The notes under the pieces were generated by a model. That model worked only from the letters and a program-made list of their open reading frames with translations, was not told the DNA's origin and ran no database searches. DNA of 64,000 nt, from positions 1-64,000 of the forward strand of contig JBARRP010000296.1 in the NCBI GenBank assembly GCA_049644285.1, in the 5' to 3' direction. The DNA comes from CAVRXT01 sp049644285 (lineage in GTDB: Bacteria > Acidobacteriota > Terriglobia > Acidiferrales > UBA7541). Positions 52,025 to 59,931 of the stretch are shown here, piece by piece. Position 1 is the stretch's first letter. Each line of letters opens with the position of its first letter. Both the position numbers and the translations under genes were made by a program.

Positions 52025-54421
52025 TCAGGGTGTGGCAGCCGGAGCAGCACTGGCGGCGGCAGCGGCTCCAGCCCCGGAATCGGTCTCCAGGGGGACGCTG
52101 CGACGCGGGGAAGCTTCCGGCAGACGACCCTCGATGAGAGGATAACACCACTTGCGCAGCGCCGGAATGTGCACGTTGATCCAGTAGTCCCACCAATCGA
52201 TCCTTCGCGGGTCGTATCCGAAGTCCGCACTCTCGTCGGAAGGCACTACGGCGGAGAGGCGTGCGACGTTGGCGGCCTCGAAGACGTGATCGTTGCGGAG
52301 GATGAACGGCTCGAACAGCGCGATCAACTTGACGATACGCTCGAGCTCGCGCTCACGCTTGGCGAGAGGCGGCTTCGCAAACGGAAAGGGCCCGACGGTG
52401 CGGTTGATGGCCTGGACGATCGCTTTCTGAGCGGGCGCGGAGAGTTTTTCGTAGCGAGCTTTCGAAACCGGAATCGCGTCAAATTTCAGGCGGAGGCGAT
52501 GGTGGAAGCCATCCTGCGCACGGTAGTGTTTGCGGTGGCCGAGGCCAGTAAGCTCGATCGAACGGCGCATGTCGCAAGGATTGGCGACCGAGGTCGCGAG
52601 CTGATATACGGGAGCGTTTTGGCGCGCGAGGAGTGCGGCCGCGATCAGCGTCATGCCGCGAGTCGCCAAGTCCACGGGGATCAGATCGAGGCACTTTCGC
52701 TCGTTCGTCGGGAGCTGGCGGAAATAGGTTCCGAGAAGATAGGAGAGTGAGGCGGAGGTGTTGATGCCCTCATTCCATCCCACGAAGGGCTTTTCAATCG
52801 AGGACTCGACGATTGATGGACGCACGACCGCGATGGGGATTTCCCGCGAAGCGTCCATGAATTTCTTGATCAGAGATTCCGCCAGGCTTTTGGTGAAGGT
52901 GTAGGTATTCGGCCAGCCGAGTTCATTGGCGCGGCGAGTACCGGCGTCGGTCAGTTCCTGGCGAAGCCAACGAACCCGGTTCTTGCGAACCTGGTTCTCG
53001 AGGGCCGTGCCGTGAAGGTCTTTGGCGGCGGTGCGCTTATCGAGGGCTTGGCGGCGGAGCTCTTCGGTTGCTTCTGGGGTTTCGGCTCGCGCTTCCGTCG
53101 CGCGAATCAGCTCTTCGAGCGATTGCAACTCCTTTTCAGCATCGAAGCCCGGGATTTCCATCGGCGTGTAGTTCGATTGCAATTGTTCGAGCACGCGTCC
53201 ATCACGCATTCCAACGACGTAGCAGGTGGAAAGGTGCAAAAGAGCCCCGTGCCGGCACTTACGCAGAAACTCGAGCAAATGCGCCACGGCGCGGACGTTG
53301 GAGGTGAGCGCATCGCGCAGGTCCGGATTGAAATCGGTGAGGCCGGAACTGTTAACAATCAAATGGAGCGATTGCACCAGCCGCTCGCGATCTCGCGGCG
53401 CAAGTCCCAGGCCGGGGCGGGAGGCGTCGCCCTCGACTACCTCAACGCGTCGACGAAGGAAATCGGCGAGTCCGGCGCTGTAGCGCGCGGCGAGTGGCAA
53501 GAAGACAGGCGACTCTTCGATGATACGCTGGAAACGAGCGAGCGTGGTGGTCGAGCGATTCCGGCGGATCAGCAAATAGACCTTGCCAATTTCGGGTAGA
53601 TCGGTGAGGAGGTTGGCGAGCCAGACCTTGCCGATGAATCCGGTGGCGCCGATGAGAAGAACATTCTTGCCACGCAAGGAATCGCGAACAGACAGGCGCT
53701 CACTTTTCGAGCCGCGATCATAGCGCACCACCGGCAGGCTGATTTTCGGCGCGGACCGCCGCGCCGGGCGGATCGCTGTATCCAGATACTCGACATGATC
53801 AGGGAAGCCGAGGTCTCGAGCCAGCTTCTCGCGTGCAATTCTGCCGTCAGGCTTATGGCCGGCAAGCTTCGCGAAGGCGCCACGTGGGCGGATCACGGGT
53901 TCAAGAAGTCTTCCGGTGGCCAGACCATTGCGAAATTCGAGGCGATTCGAGATGAGCTCCTCGATTCCGAGATGGAGGGCCAATGGGCGCATGATATGGC
54001 CGAGGCCCTGACTTACCAGGATGACGCGATCTCCGGAAGCGAGAATTTCTTTCAGTTTGTCGACGCCGCTCTGTTTCAGCCGCGGCTTCAGGATATATTC
54101 GAAGTACTCCTCTCCGAGAAGGTCGAGGCGATCCTGGCTGACGCCGCGGAGGACTGTGTGAAGCAAGCGCGTCGCAACGCCGCGATGGGTGGCGTAGAGC
54201 ACCGGCCGGGCAACCGCCATGATTCCCATCGCGCCTCGGCGCGTCCAACGCTCGAGAAAACTCTGGGCGTTCCAGGTGAAGAAGCCCACGGGGCGAACTG
54301 CGGTGAGATTCAGCAGGCTGCCCTCAACGCGCCAGAAGACTGGCTCCCGGCCGAACGACGCGAGTGTAGGCCGATGGCTCTGTATCGTGCTCACCTGACT
54401 TGAGGTTTGGGACAATTCCAT
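52025..54421 (-). CDS. fusion of degenerate HAD domain with fatty acyl-CoA/ACP reductase
   Basis: A 798-residue fusion. Residues about 25-205 look like an HAD-IB (SerB-like) phosphatase, but the nucleophile loop reads FWRVEGSLLN where D-x-D-G-T is required (Asp to Arg, Asp to Glu), so this domain is probably inactive; VILVSQGLGH is its motif II. About 250-700 is an SDR fatty acyl reductase: VLLIGATGFIGKVWL at about 255, LHLIVNSSGLTDFNPDLRDA, NTYTFTKSLAESLIKKF with Y-x3-K, and PIAVVRPSIVESSIEKPF. The last part resembles the FAR_C domain, followed by an Ala-rich tail. The enzyme would reduce acyl thioester to fatty alcohol or aldehyde. The start at 54421 has only a weak site upstream. It opens the lipid operon. 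Confidence 0.87.
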   Translation of the reverse strand: MELSQTSSQVSTIQSHRPTLASFGREPVFWRVEGSLLNLTAVRPVGFFTWNAQSFLERWTRRGAMGIMAVARPVLYATHRGVATRLLHTVLRGVSQDRLDLLGEEYFEYILKPRLKQSGVDKLKEILASGDRVILVSQGLGHIMRPLALHLGIEELISNRLEFRNGLATGRLLEPVIRPRGAFAKLAGHKPDGRIAREKLARDLGFPDHVEYLDTAIRPARRSAPKISLPVVRYDRGSKSERLSVRDSLRGKNVLLIGATGFIGKVWLANLLTDLPEIGKVYLLIRRNRSTTTLARFQRIIEESPVFLPLAARYSAGLADFLRRRVEVVEGDASRPGLGLAPRDRERLVQSLHLIVNSSGLTDFNPDLRDALTSNVRAVAHLLEFLRKCRHGALLHLSTCYVVGMRDGRVLEQLQSNYTPMEIPGFDAEKELQSLEELIRATEARAETPEATEELRRQALDKRTAAKDLHGTALENQVRKNRVRWLRQELTDAGTRRANELGWPNTYTFTKSLAESLIKKFMDASREIPIAVVRPSIVESSIEKPFVGWNEGINTSASLSYLLGTYFRQLPTNERKCLDLIPVDLATRGMTLIAAALLARQNAPVYQLATSVANPCDMRRSIELTGLGHRKHYRAQDGFHHRLRLKFDAIPVSKARYEKLSAPAQKAIVQAINRTVGPFPFAKPPLAKRERELERIVKLIALFEPFILRNDHVFEAANVARLSAVVPSDESADFGYDPRRIDWWDYWINVHIPALRKWCYPLIEGRLPEASPRRSVPLETDSGAGAAAAASAAPAATP

Positions 54422-54607
54422 CTTTCGAGACAGGGACGGTGGGGCTTTGGAAAGTCTGAAATTAGCACTGTACGAGGCGCTAATCAAGCGAAGGGAGCGC
54501 TATTGGGACGAACCGCCCTAGGCGGGAGTTTGGACGACCGGCACGCCAACGGAGCGGGCGGTTCGCGAACCTCCCCTGCCACTGCTCTTGATGGCGCTGT
54601 CAGGCAA

Positions 54608-57600
54608 CTATCGAGGTGAACCGGATGGATAGCGGAACTGGAAGCTGTTGCCGGGCGGGCCGGACACGGGCCGGGTGTTGTAGTCGATGAAGTACTTCAA
54701 GTGTTCCGCATCGTACGGATAACTGATGTTCGCTGGATAGGGATAGGGAACAAGCGTGTGGAACGGCAGTGGGGCGACCGTGTCTCCGTAAGCGGCGTAA
54801 AAATCCATGTCTTTGGCAAAGCCATCGGCGTAGAAGAAATAGTCGCGCGCCCATCCGGCGGGGAGAGCGGGTAGATGCGACGGATCAAAGTCAGTGGAGA
54901 CTTCGTCACCCGAGCCGTAGATCGCATATTTCTCATCCGTTTTCTCGACTAGCTCGCGAACGTCTCCGTAGCGCGTGTAGTTGCCGGCTTGGCGGGTGTA
55001 CGGTCCCGTGAGGCTCACGTCTTCGTAGATGTAGGTGATGTCGTTGCGCGGATTTCCTTCGACTACGCGCGGATAGCCGCGGAATTCCAGCCGACCAGAC
55101 GCAAGAGGAACCTCGCTCAGCCGATAGGGAAGCTCCGGCGAAGAGTTATCCACACGGATACGATCCCAATAAACTTTCAAGTTGGTGACAATGCGGATGC
55201 GGCGAGTGCCGGCGGGGAGTTTGCCGGTGAGGTCCGCGATCATGGTGCGCGCGAGACCTGCGGGGAAACCCATATCGTCGATAACGCGCAACCATTTGCC
55301 GGATGAATCGAGCGCCTCGACATAGGGCGCCAAGGGTTGGATGCCCGCTTGCCACGCTGCGTACATCGAGTTCGCGGTGAAATAATCGGTAAAACCGTCC
55401 ATCAACAGGCGCAGCGGGTGAGACGGGTCCCATGGACCCAGGTCCAGCTCGAGCGTGTGCATTGCTGCAAAGCCCTGGAAGGGTTCATCCGGGAAGTCCA
55501 TCACATACTTTCGATCCCGCTCGAGAAGGAGCGGCAGGACGTCCCGGCCCTTGTCGTCCCACGCGCCCACAGGTGGCCGCGCTCCTTGGCTGGCGATGAC
55601 CTTGAATTCGGGGAAGGGCGGATTACTAGCGAAGTACTCGTTGGGATAGACCTCGACTCCGACCGGATGGTCGACGGCAACGAGGCGAACCTGGTCGAGA
55701 TAGTCGAGCTCTTCCATCGGTTCGAGGAGCTTGAAGCTGATCTTGCCGTTGCGCGGGCGCACCTCCGAACCGGCAACCTTGAGATATTCATTCGGATCGG
55801 GAACATTGCGCTGGTTCGGGCCGATCCAGTGGCCGACAATTCCTGGGCCAATGATATCCGCGAGAAACTCATAGCGCCGGCCGTTCCAGACAAAGACGAT
55901 GGGACACGAACTGCCACGGCGGTCGATCTCGGCAAGGAGGTGGCTTGAGCCAGCGCGTAGCGAGACTTCGTCTTGCAGCACCCCTGTGGGCCAGAGCATG
56001 CGGACGATGTCCGCTTCTCGCGCAGCCCCGAGTCCCACATGAACCTCCGCGGGCCCCTGGCTCAGGTAGCCGTACGCACCCGGCACTTCCCATTTCTGCC
56101 GCATCGCGCCCGCGTAGACTTCGACTTTGGTGCCGATGGCGTTCTTGTTGTCGTGTTCGCCCTTCAGAGCAAGCTGCATCCAATTATTTTTGTTTGCCCC
56201 TTGATTTCGCAGGAGAACGGGCGGGGCGAAGTTTTGCGTGATGAGCAAGTCTGTTGCGCCGTCGCCATCGTAGTCGAAGGCCACGATAGCCCGAGGATTC
56301 GTAAGCTGGATCTTGTCGAGGCCAACGTCTTTTGTAACATCGCGGAATCCGGCTGGGCCTTCATTGCGAAAGAGCGCGACGTGCCCACCGGAGTTGTCCT
56401 CGCCGACGGCGGCGAGATCGATCCAGCCGTCGTTGTCGTAATCGAGCGCGGTGATACCCCACGCGCGCGTCCAATCGAGCTTTGGAAGTGCGACGGGGTC
56501 GAAACGTTTACCTTCGACGTTGCGCCACAATGTCACCGCCGGGCTCGTCCAATGAGTGAAGGCAATATCCATCCAGCCGTCTTTGTCGAAATCGAGGGCG
56601 GTAACACCCGCAGTGGGAGAAGGAACCGCCGCGGACCACGGCTCGCTCTTCTTGAACTGGCCTTCTCGCGGATTGAAGAGGACTGCCGGAGGCGCTGGAG
56701 AGCCACTCGCGAGGTCATAACCGGTCACGACGAAATCAATCGCGCGGTCGTTGTTAATGTCGCTCGCGACTACACCGATTCCGCTCGGCGATACTCCGAG
56801 ACCGGTTTCCTCAGTCGCGTTCGTGAACGTACCATTCCCATTGTTTCGCCAAAGCACGTTGCCGGTGCCCGGCGCGTGCTCGTGATCGTGGGACATGAGG
56901 GCGCTGGGCATGTAGCTGGTCACGTACAGGTCGAGGTCGCCGTCGTGATCGTAATCGACCCACGCGAGGCTGCGCGCAAGGCCGACGGGACCGATTCCCG
57001 CAGAATCAGTTACGTCGCCAAATGTTCCGTCGCCCTGATTATGGAAGAGAGAGACACGGCCGTTCAGATTGAAACTGACAGCGAGATCCGTGTGGCCATC
57101 GTTGTCGTAGTCACCGGCGGCGCATCCGATACCGGGCGCGGGAATGTTGAGTCGCGATGCGGCGGTCACATCCTTGAAATGGCGGTTACCTTCGTTGCGC
57201 AACAACGCCGGATAGTTATCGCCGGTCGCGTTCACGAGAAAAATGTCCGGCAATCCGTCGCCATCGTAATCGAAGACACAAACGCCGGAGCCGAGCGAAC
57301 TGACGGCGCCGGGCTTTACGGGCTCTCTCCGCCAGCGGATGGCATCGGCACTCTGGGTCGTTGTTGGAAGACCCGCATCGCGAGTCACATCGACAAAACG
57401 TACCGGGATCGGCGGAAGCGCTGGCGAGAGCGCCGGAGTGGCCTGTTCGGCGCGGGAGTATTTTCCTTGTTCGCCGTAGACGAAGCTCATGGGGGCGCCG
57501 AGTTTTTCGGCGTTGAGATGCTGGAAGCGATCGAGGTGCTGCCGCGCCGCCGCCACGTTGCCCGACCGCTGGTAGGCTTGGGCTAGGCCGAATTCGGCGG

Positions 57601-58156
57601 AAACATGAAACGGATTGAGCGCAATGGCGCGCTCGAATGCGGCGATGGCCTGCGAGTATTGCTGTAACTGAGAATGCAGAAGCCCCAGAAAATATTGTGT
57701 ATCGGCGTCGTCTGAGTCGATGCTCGCAACATGTTCGAAGGCAGCAATCGCATCTTCCGCCCGGCCTTGGGCCTTTGCAAGCAGGCCGAGGTTGTACCAC
57801 GCGTGCAAATTATCGGGCTGCTTCTGCACCACTTCGAGAAGAATTTTCCGTGCGTCATCCAGCCGCTGCAAATTCAGCAGGGCGATTCCCTGATTCAGAC
57901 GCGCGATGTAAACGCCTTGATCGAGCGCATACGCCTTTTCGAAACTTTTCAGCGCTTCTTCGCTCTGCTGACGGTCCATGTAGGCCACGCCGAGATTGTT
58001 CAGACGCAGTGCCTCGGCTGAACGATGGAGATTCTGAGATTTGCTCTCCTGCTGCCGACCTCGGAGAAGTGATGCTGGTACGCCCAGCAGTCCCACCAGG
58101 AGAGCTCCGATGGCGACCTTCTGCAAGGCTCTGCCGCGTGACATTCGTTGTCTCAC
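54608..58156 (-). CDS. TPR-VCBS-UnbV protein with long C-terminal domain
   Basis: An 1182-residue membrane-anchored or secreted protein. A hydrophobic leader (VAIGALLVGLLGVPASLL) is followed by about five TPRs (45-235). Then come FG-GAP/VCBS repeats with calcium-type loops (DYDGDGLPD, DYDNDGHTD, DYDHDGDLD, DINNDRAID, DFDKDGWMD, DYDNDGWID, DYDGDGATD; about 295-680) and an ASPIC/UnbV domain near 690-765. Beyond about 770 lies a 400-residue C-terminal region without a recognised motif (from SSCPIVFVWNGRRYEFLADI on), rich in Trp, Tyr and Pro. GTG 58156 overlaps the upstream stop (GTGA); ATG 58144 is an alternative. It is the third gene of a tight trio with CRTAC1-like and cytochrome genes. Confidence 0.87.
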   Translation of the reverse strand: MRQRMSRGRALQKVAIGALLVGLLGVPASLLRGRQQESKSQNLHRSAEALRLNNLGVAYMDRQQSEEALKSFEKAYALDQGVYIARLNQGIALLNLQRLDDARKILLEVVQKQPDNLHAWYNLGLLAKAQGRAEDAIAAFEHVASIDSDDADTQYFLGLLHSQLQQYSQAIAAFERAIALNPFHVSAEFGLAQAYQRSGNVAAARQHLDRFQHLNAEKLGAPMSFVYGEQGKYSRAEQATPALSPALPPIPVRFVDVTRDAGLPTTTQSADAIRWRREPVKPGAVSSLGSGVCVFDYDGDGLPDIFLVNATGDNYPALLRNEGNRHFKDVTAASRLNIPAPGIGCAAGDYDNDGHTDLAVSFNLNGRVSLFHNQGDGTFGDVTDSAGIGPVGLARSLAWVDYDHDGDLDLYVTSYMPSALMSHDHEHAPGTGNVLWRNNGNGTFTNATEETGLGVSPSGIGVVASDINNDRAIDFVVTGYDLASGSPAPPAVLFNPREGQFKKSEPWSAAVPSPTAGVTALDFDKDGWMDIAFTHWTSPAVTLWRNVEGKRFDPVALPKLDWTRAWGITALDYDNDGWIDLAAVGEDNSGGHVALFRNEGPAGFRDVTKDVGLDKIQLTNPRAIVAFDYDGDGATDLLITQNFAPPVLLRNQGANKNNWMQLALKGEHDNKNAIGTKVEVYAGAMRQKWEVPGAYGYLSQGPAEVHVGLGAAREADIVRMLWPTGVLQDEVSLRAGSSHLLAEIDRRGSSCPIVFVWNGRRYEFLADIIGPGIVGHWIGPNQRNVPDPNEYLKVAGSEVRPRNGKISFKLLEPMEELDYLDQVRLVAVDHPVGVEVYPNEYFASNPPFPEFKVIASQGARPPVGAWDDKGRDVLPLLLERDRKYVMDFPDEPFQGFAAMHTLELDLGPWDPSHPLRLLMDGFTDYFTANSMYAAWQAGIQPLAPYVEALDSSGKWLRVIDDMGFPAGLARTMIADLTGKLPAGTRRIRIVTNLKVYWDRIRVDNSSPELPYRLSEVPLASGRLEFRGYPRVVEGNPRNDITYIYEDVSLTGPYTRQAGNYTRYGDVRELVEKTDEKYAIYGSGDEVSTDFDPSHLPALPAGWARDYFFYADGFAKDMDFYAAYGDTVAPLPFHTLVPYPYPANISYPYDAEHLKYFIDYNTRPVSGPPGNSFQFRYPSGSPR

Positions 58157-59931
58157 CGGTTGCGTAGGGGTTTGGAAGAAATGATCCCCTGGCCTTCCTT
58201 GGCTGTGATGATCTGATCGGCGCGAACATTCGAGAGGCGGTCGATTTGCCCGCTCGGCCAGCGGATTTCGAGCGCATCCGCCTGTGCCTGCTGCCCAAGG
58301 CCGAAGGTTAGCACGAGTTCGCTCGAGGAAAGATAGCTCGAGCCGCTGCGGAGCATGAGCGTCTGTGCGTCTTTGCCTGCCGTGAGGCGGGCAACCGCAC
58401 CGATGCCGTCGCGATTTGACTTCGTTCCAACGAGCTTCACCCGCAAGCTGTGATTGGTTGCGCCGGCGTTGCGGAAGAGCACGGCTGGGCCATTGTTCGT
58501 GCCGACGAGGATATCGAGGGCGCCGTCGTTGTCGATGTCGCCATAAGCGGCGCCCCGCGCGACCCGCGGCTTGTCGAAAGCCGTTCCCGACGCCGCCGCG
58601 ACGTCAACGAATTTTCCGTTCCCCAGATTGCGAAAAAGGTGCGGCGGCTGGGCATAACCGACGTGCGTCTGGACACGCTCGATGCCCTCCTCGATGTGGC
58701 CATTGGCCACATAGATATCGAGCCAGCCGTCGAGATCGTAGTCAAAGAAGAAGCACCCAAAGCCGAGCGTCAGAAGGCTCGCGCGGCCGACTTCCGACTG
58801 CGGGGCTTCGTCGATGAAAAGCCCGTTCCGCTCGTTGTGATAAAGCGCGAGCATCTGATTTGCGAAATTCGTGATGACGAGGCTCGGATAGCCCGAGCGG
58901 TCGTAGTCGGCGGCGTCAACGCCCATCCCGGCGCGGGCAATTCCTTCCTCGCTGAAACCGATTCCGGCGGCCACGCCTTTTTCGGTGAATGTTCCGTTAC
59001 CGTTGTTGATGTAGAGCTTGTTGGGCTGCGTGTCGTTGCTGACGACGAGGTCAGGCCAGCCATCCTGATTTGCGTCGAGAATTGCGACACCCAGACTCTT
59101 CGACGTCGGATCGTAGAGGCCGGCCTTGCGAGTGACGTCCTCGAAGGTGCCGTCGCCGCGATTGTGCCATAGCCGGACCGAAGCACCCTTATAAGATTCC
59201 GGCGTGCAGTACGATTTCGCTTTTCCGTCGATGGTGCAATAGATGTCCGACTCCGGCGACCATTGAACGTAGTTTGCGACGATGAGGTCGAGGTAACCGT
59301 CGTTGTCGTAGTCCACCCAGGCGGCGCTGCTCGAGAATTCGTTGGGGCCCCCTAAGCCCGCCGCTTTTGTTACGTCAGTGAACGTGCCGTTCCCATTGTT
59401 GCGAAAGAGATGGTTCTGGCCGTAGGTGGTAACGAAGAGATCGTCGTAACCGTTGTTGTCGTAGTCACCCACGGTGACTCCCATTCCATACATCTCTATG
59501 GCGAGGCCGGCCTTGGTGGTGACGTCGGTGAATGTGCCGTCGTGGTTGTTGTGGTAAAGCGCCGGAAAAGACTTGTGGAGCTTGTGGCCGGGCCAGTCTT
59601 CGCTGTTCACGAAGAAGATGTCCTGCCAGCCGTCATTGTCGTAGTCGAGAAATGCCACGCCCGCGCCCATGGTCTCCGGCAGATATTTTTTTCCGAACGC
59701 TCCGTTGTTGTGAACGAATCGAATTCCCGCGGCGCGAGTGATGTCCTCGAAGTGAATTGTACCGGAAGGCGGGGTGGGAGCCAGCCGCGAAGGAAACGCT
59801 GCCGCCGCAAACGCGATTACTGCCAGCGGCAGTGGAGCTAAGCGCGCCCAATCCCACAGAAAACAGATTCCTCGCTTCGCTCGGAATGACATCTGGCGAT
59901 GAATTTTTGGCAATGTGCCTGGGCGGATCAC
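58153..59931 (-). CDS. CRTAC1-like VCBS/ASPIC-UnbV protein
   Basis: A 592-residue exported protein of the CRTAC1 type. After a hydrophobic leader (APLPLAVIAFAAAAFPSRLA) come seven calcium-binding beta-propeller loops: DYDNDGWQD, DYDNNGYDD, DYDNDGYLD, DANQDGWPD, DYDRSGYPS, DYDLDGWLD and DIDNDGALD. The C-terminal ASPIC/UnbV domain occupies about 495-575 (HSLRVKLVGTKSNRDGIGAV and LRSGSSYLSSSELVLTFGLG). These seven-bladed, integrin-alpha-like proteins bind partners outside the cell; no enzyme activity is known. GTG 59931 overlaps the stop of the cytochrome gene (GTGA). An ATG at 59892 would begin inside a dispersed repeat that encodes FRAKRGI, so either start may be used. Confidence 0.9.
   Translation of the reverse strand: MIRPGTLPKIHRQMSFRAKRGICFLWDWARLAPLPLAVIAFAAAAFPSRLAPTPPSGTIHFEDITRAAGIRFVHNNGAFGKKYLPETMGAGVAFLDYDNDGWQDIFFVNSEDWPGHKLHKSFPALYHNNHDGTFTDVTTKAGLAIEMYGMGVTVGDYDNNGYDDLFVTTYGQNHLFRNNGNGTFTDVTKAAGLGGPNEFSSSAAWVDYDNDGYLDLIVANYVQWSPESDIYCTIDGKAKSYCTPESYKGASVRLWHNRGDGTFEDVTRKAGLYDPTSKSLGVAILDANQDGWPDLVVSNDTQPNKLYINNGNGTFTEKGVAAGIGFSEEGIARAGMGVDAADYDRSGYPSLVITNFANQMLALYHNERNGLFIDEAPQSEVGRASLLTLGFGCFFFDYDLDGWLDIYVANGHIEEGIERVQTHVGYAQPPHLFRNLGNGKFVDVAAASGTAFDKPRVARGAAYGDIDNDGALDILVGTNNGPAVLFRNAGATNHSLRVKLVGTKSNRDGIGAVARLTAGKDAQTLMLRSGSSYLSSSELVLTFGLGQQAQADALEIRWPSGQIDRLSNVRADQIITAKEGQGIISSKPLRNR
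59867..59892. repeat. dispersed TTCGCTCGGAATGACA-type repeat inside a coding start
   Basis: The segment, ATTCCTCGCTTCGCTCGGAA plus TGACAT, reads MSFRAKRGI on the minus strand. A related end (CGCTCGGCATGACA) is in the repeat at 18964-18998. It lies at the N-terminus of the CRTAC1-like gene, suggesting that a repeat was captured as part of the leader. Confidence 0.5.

Noticed and set aside
54422..54607. Attachment site or small gene between the HAD-reductase and UnbV genes.
   Set aside because: Short gap without tRNA, repeat or motif; frames there lack start signals.
55973..57586. Long plus-strand open frame (537 codons) opposite the TPR-VCBS-UnbV gene.
   Set aside because: It is the mirror of repeated Asp/Gly-rich VCBS codons in GC-rich DNA; it has no recognisable motif, while the opposite strand encodes a full domain series.
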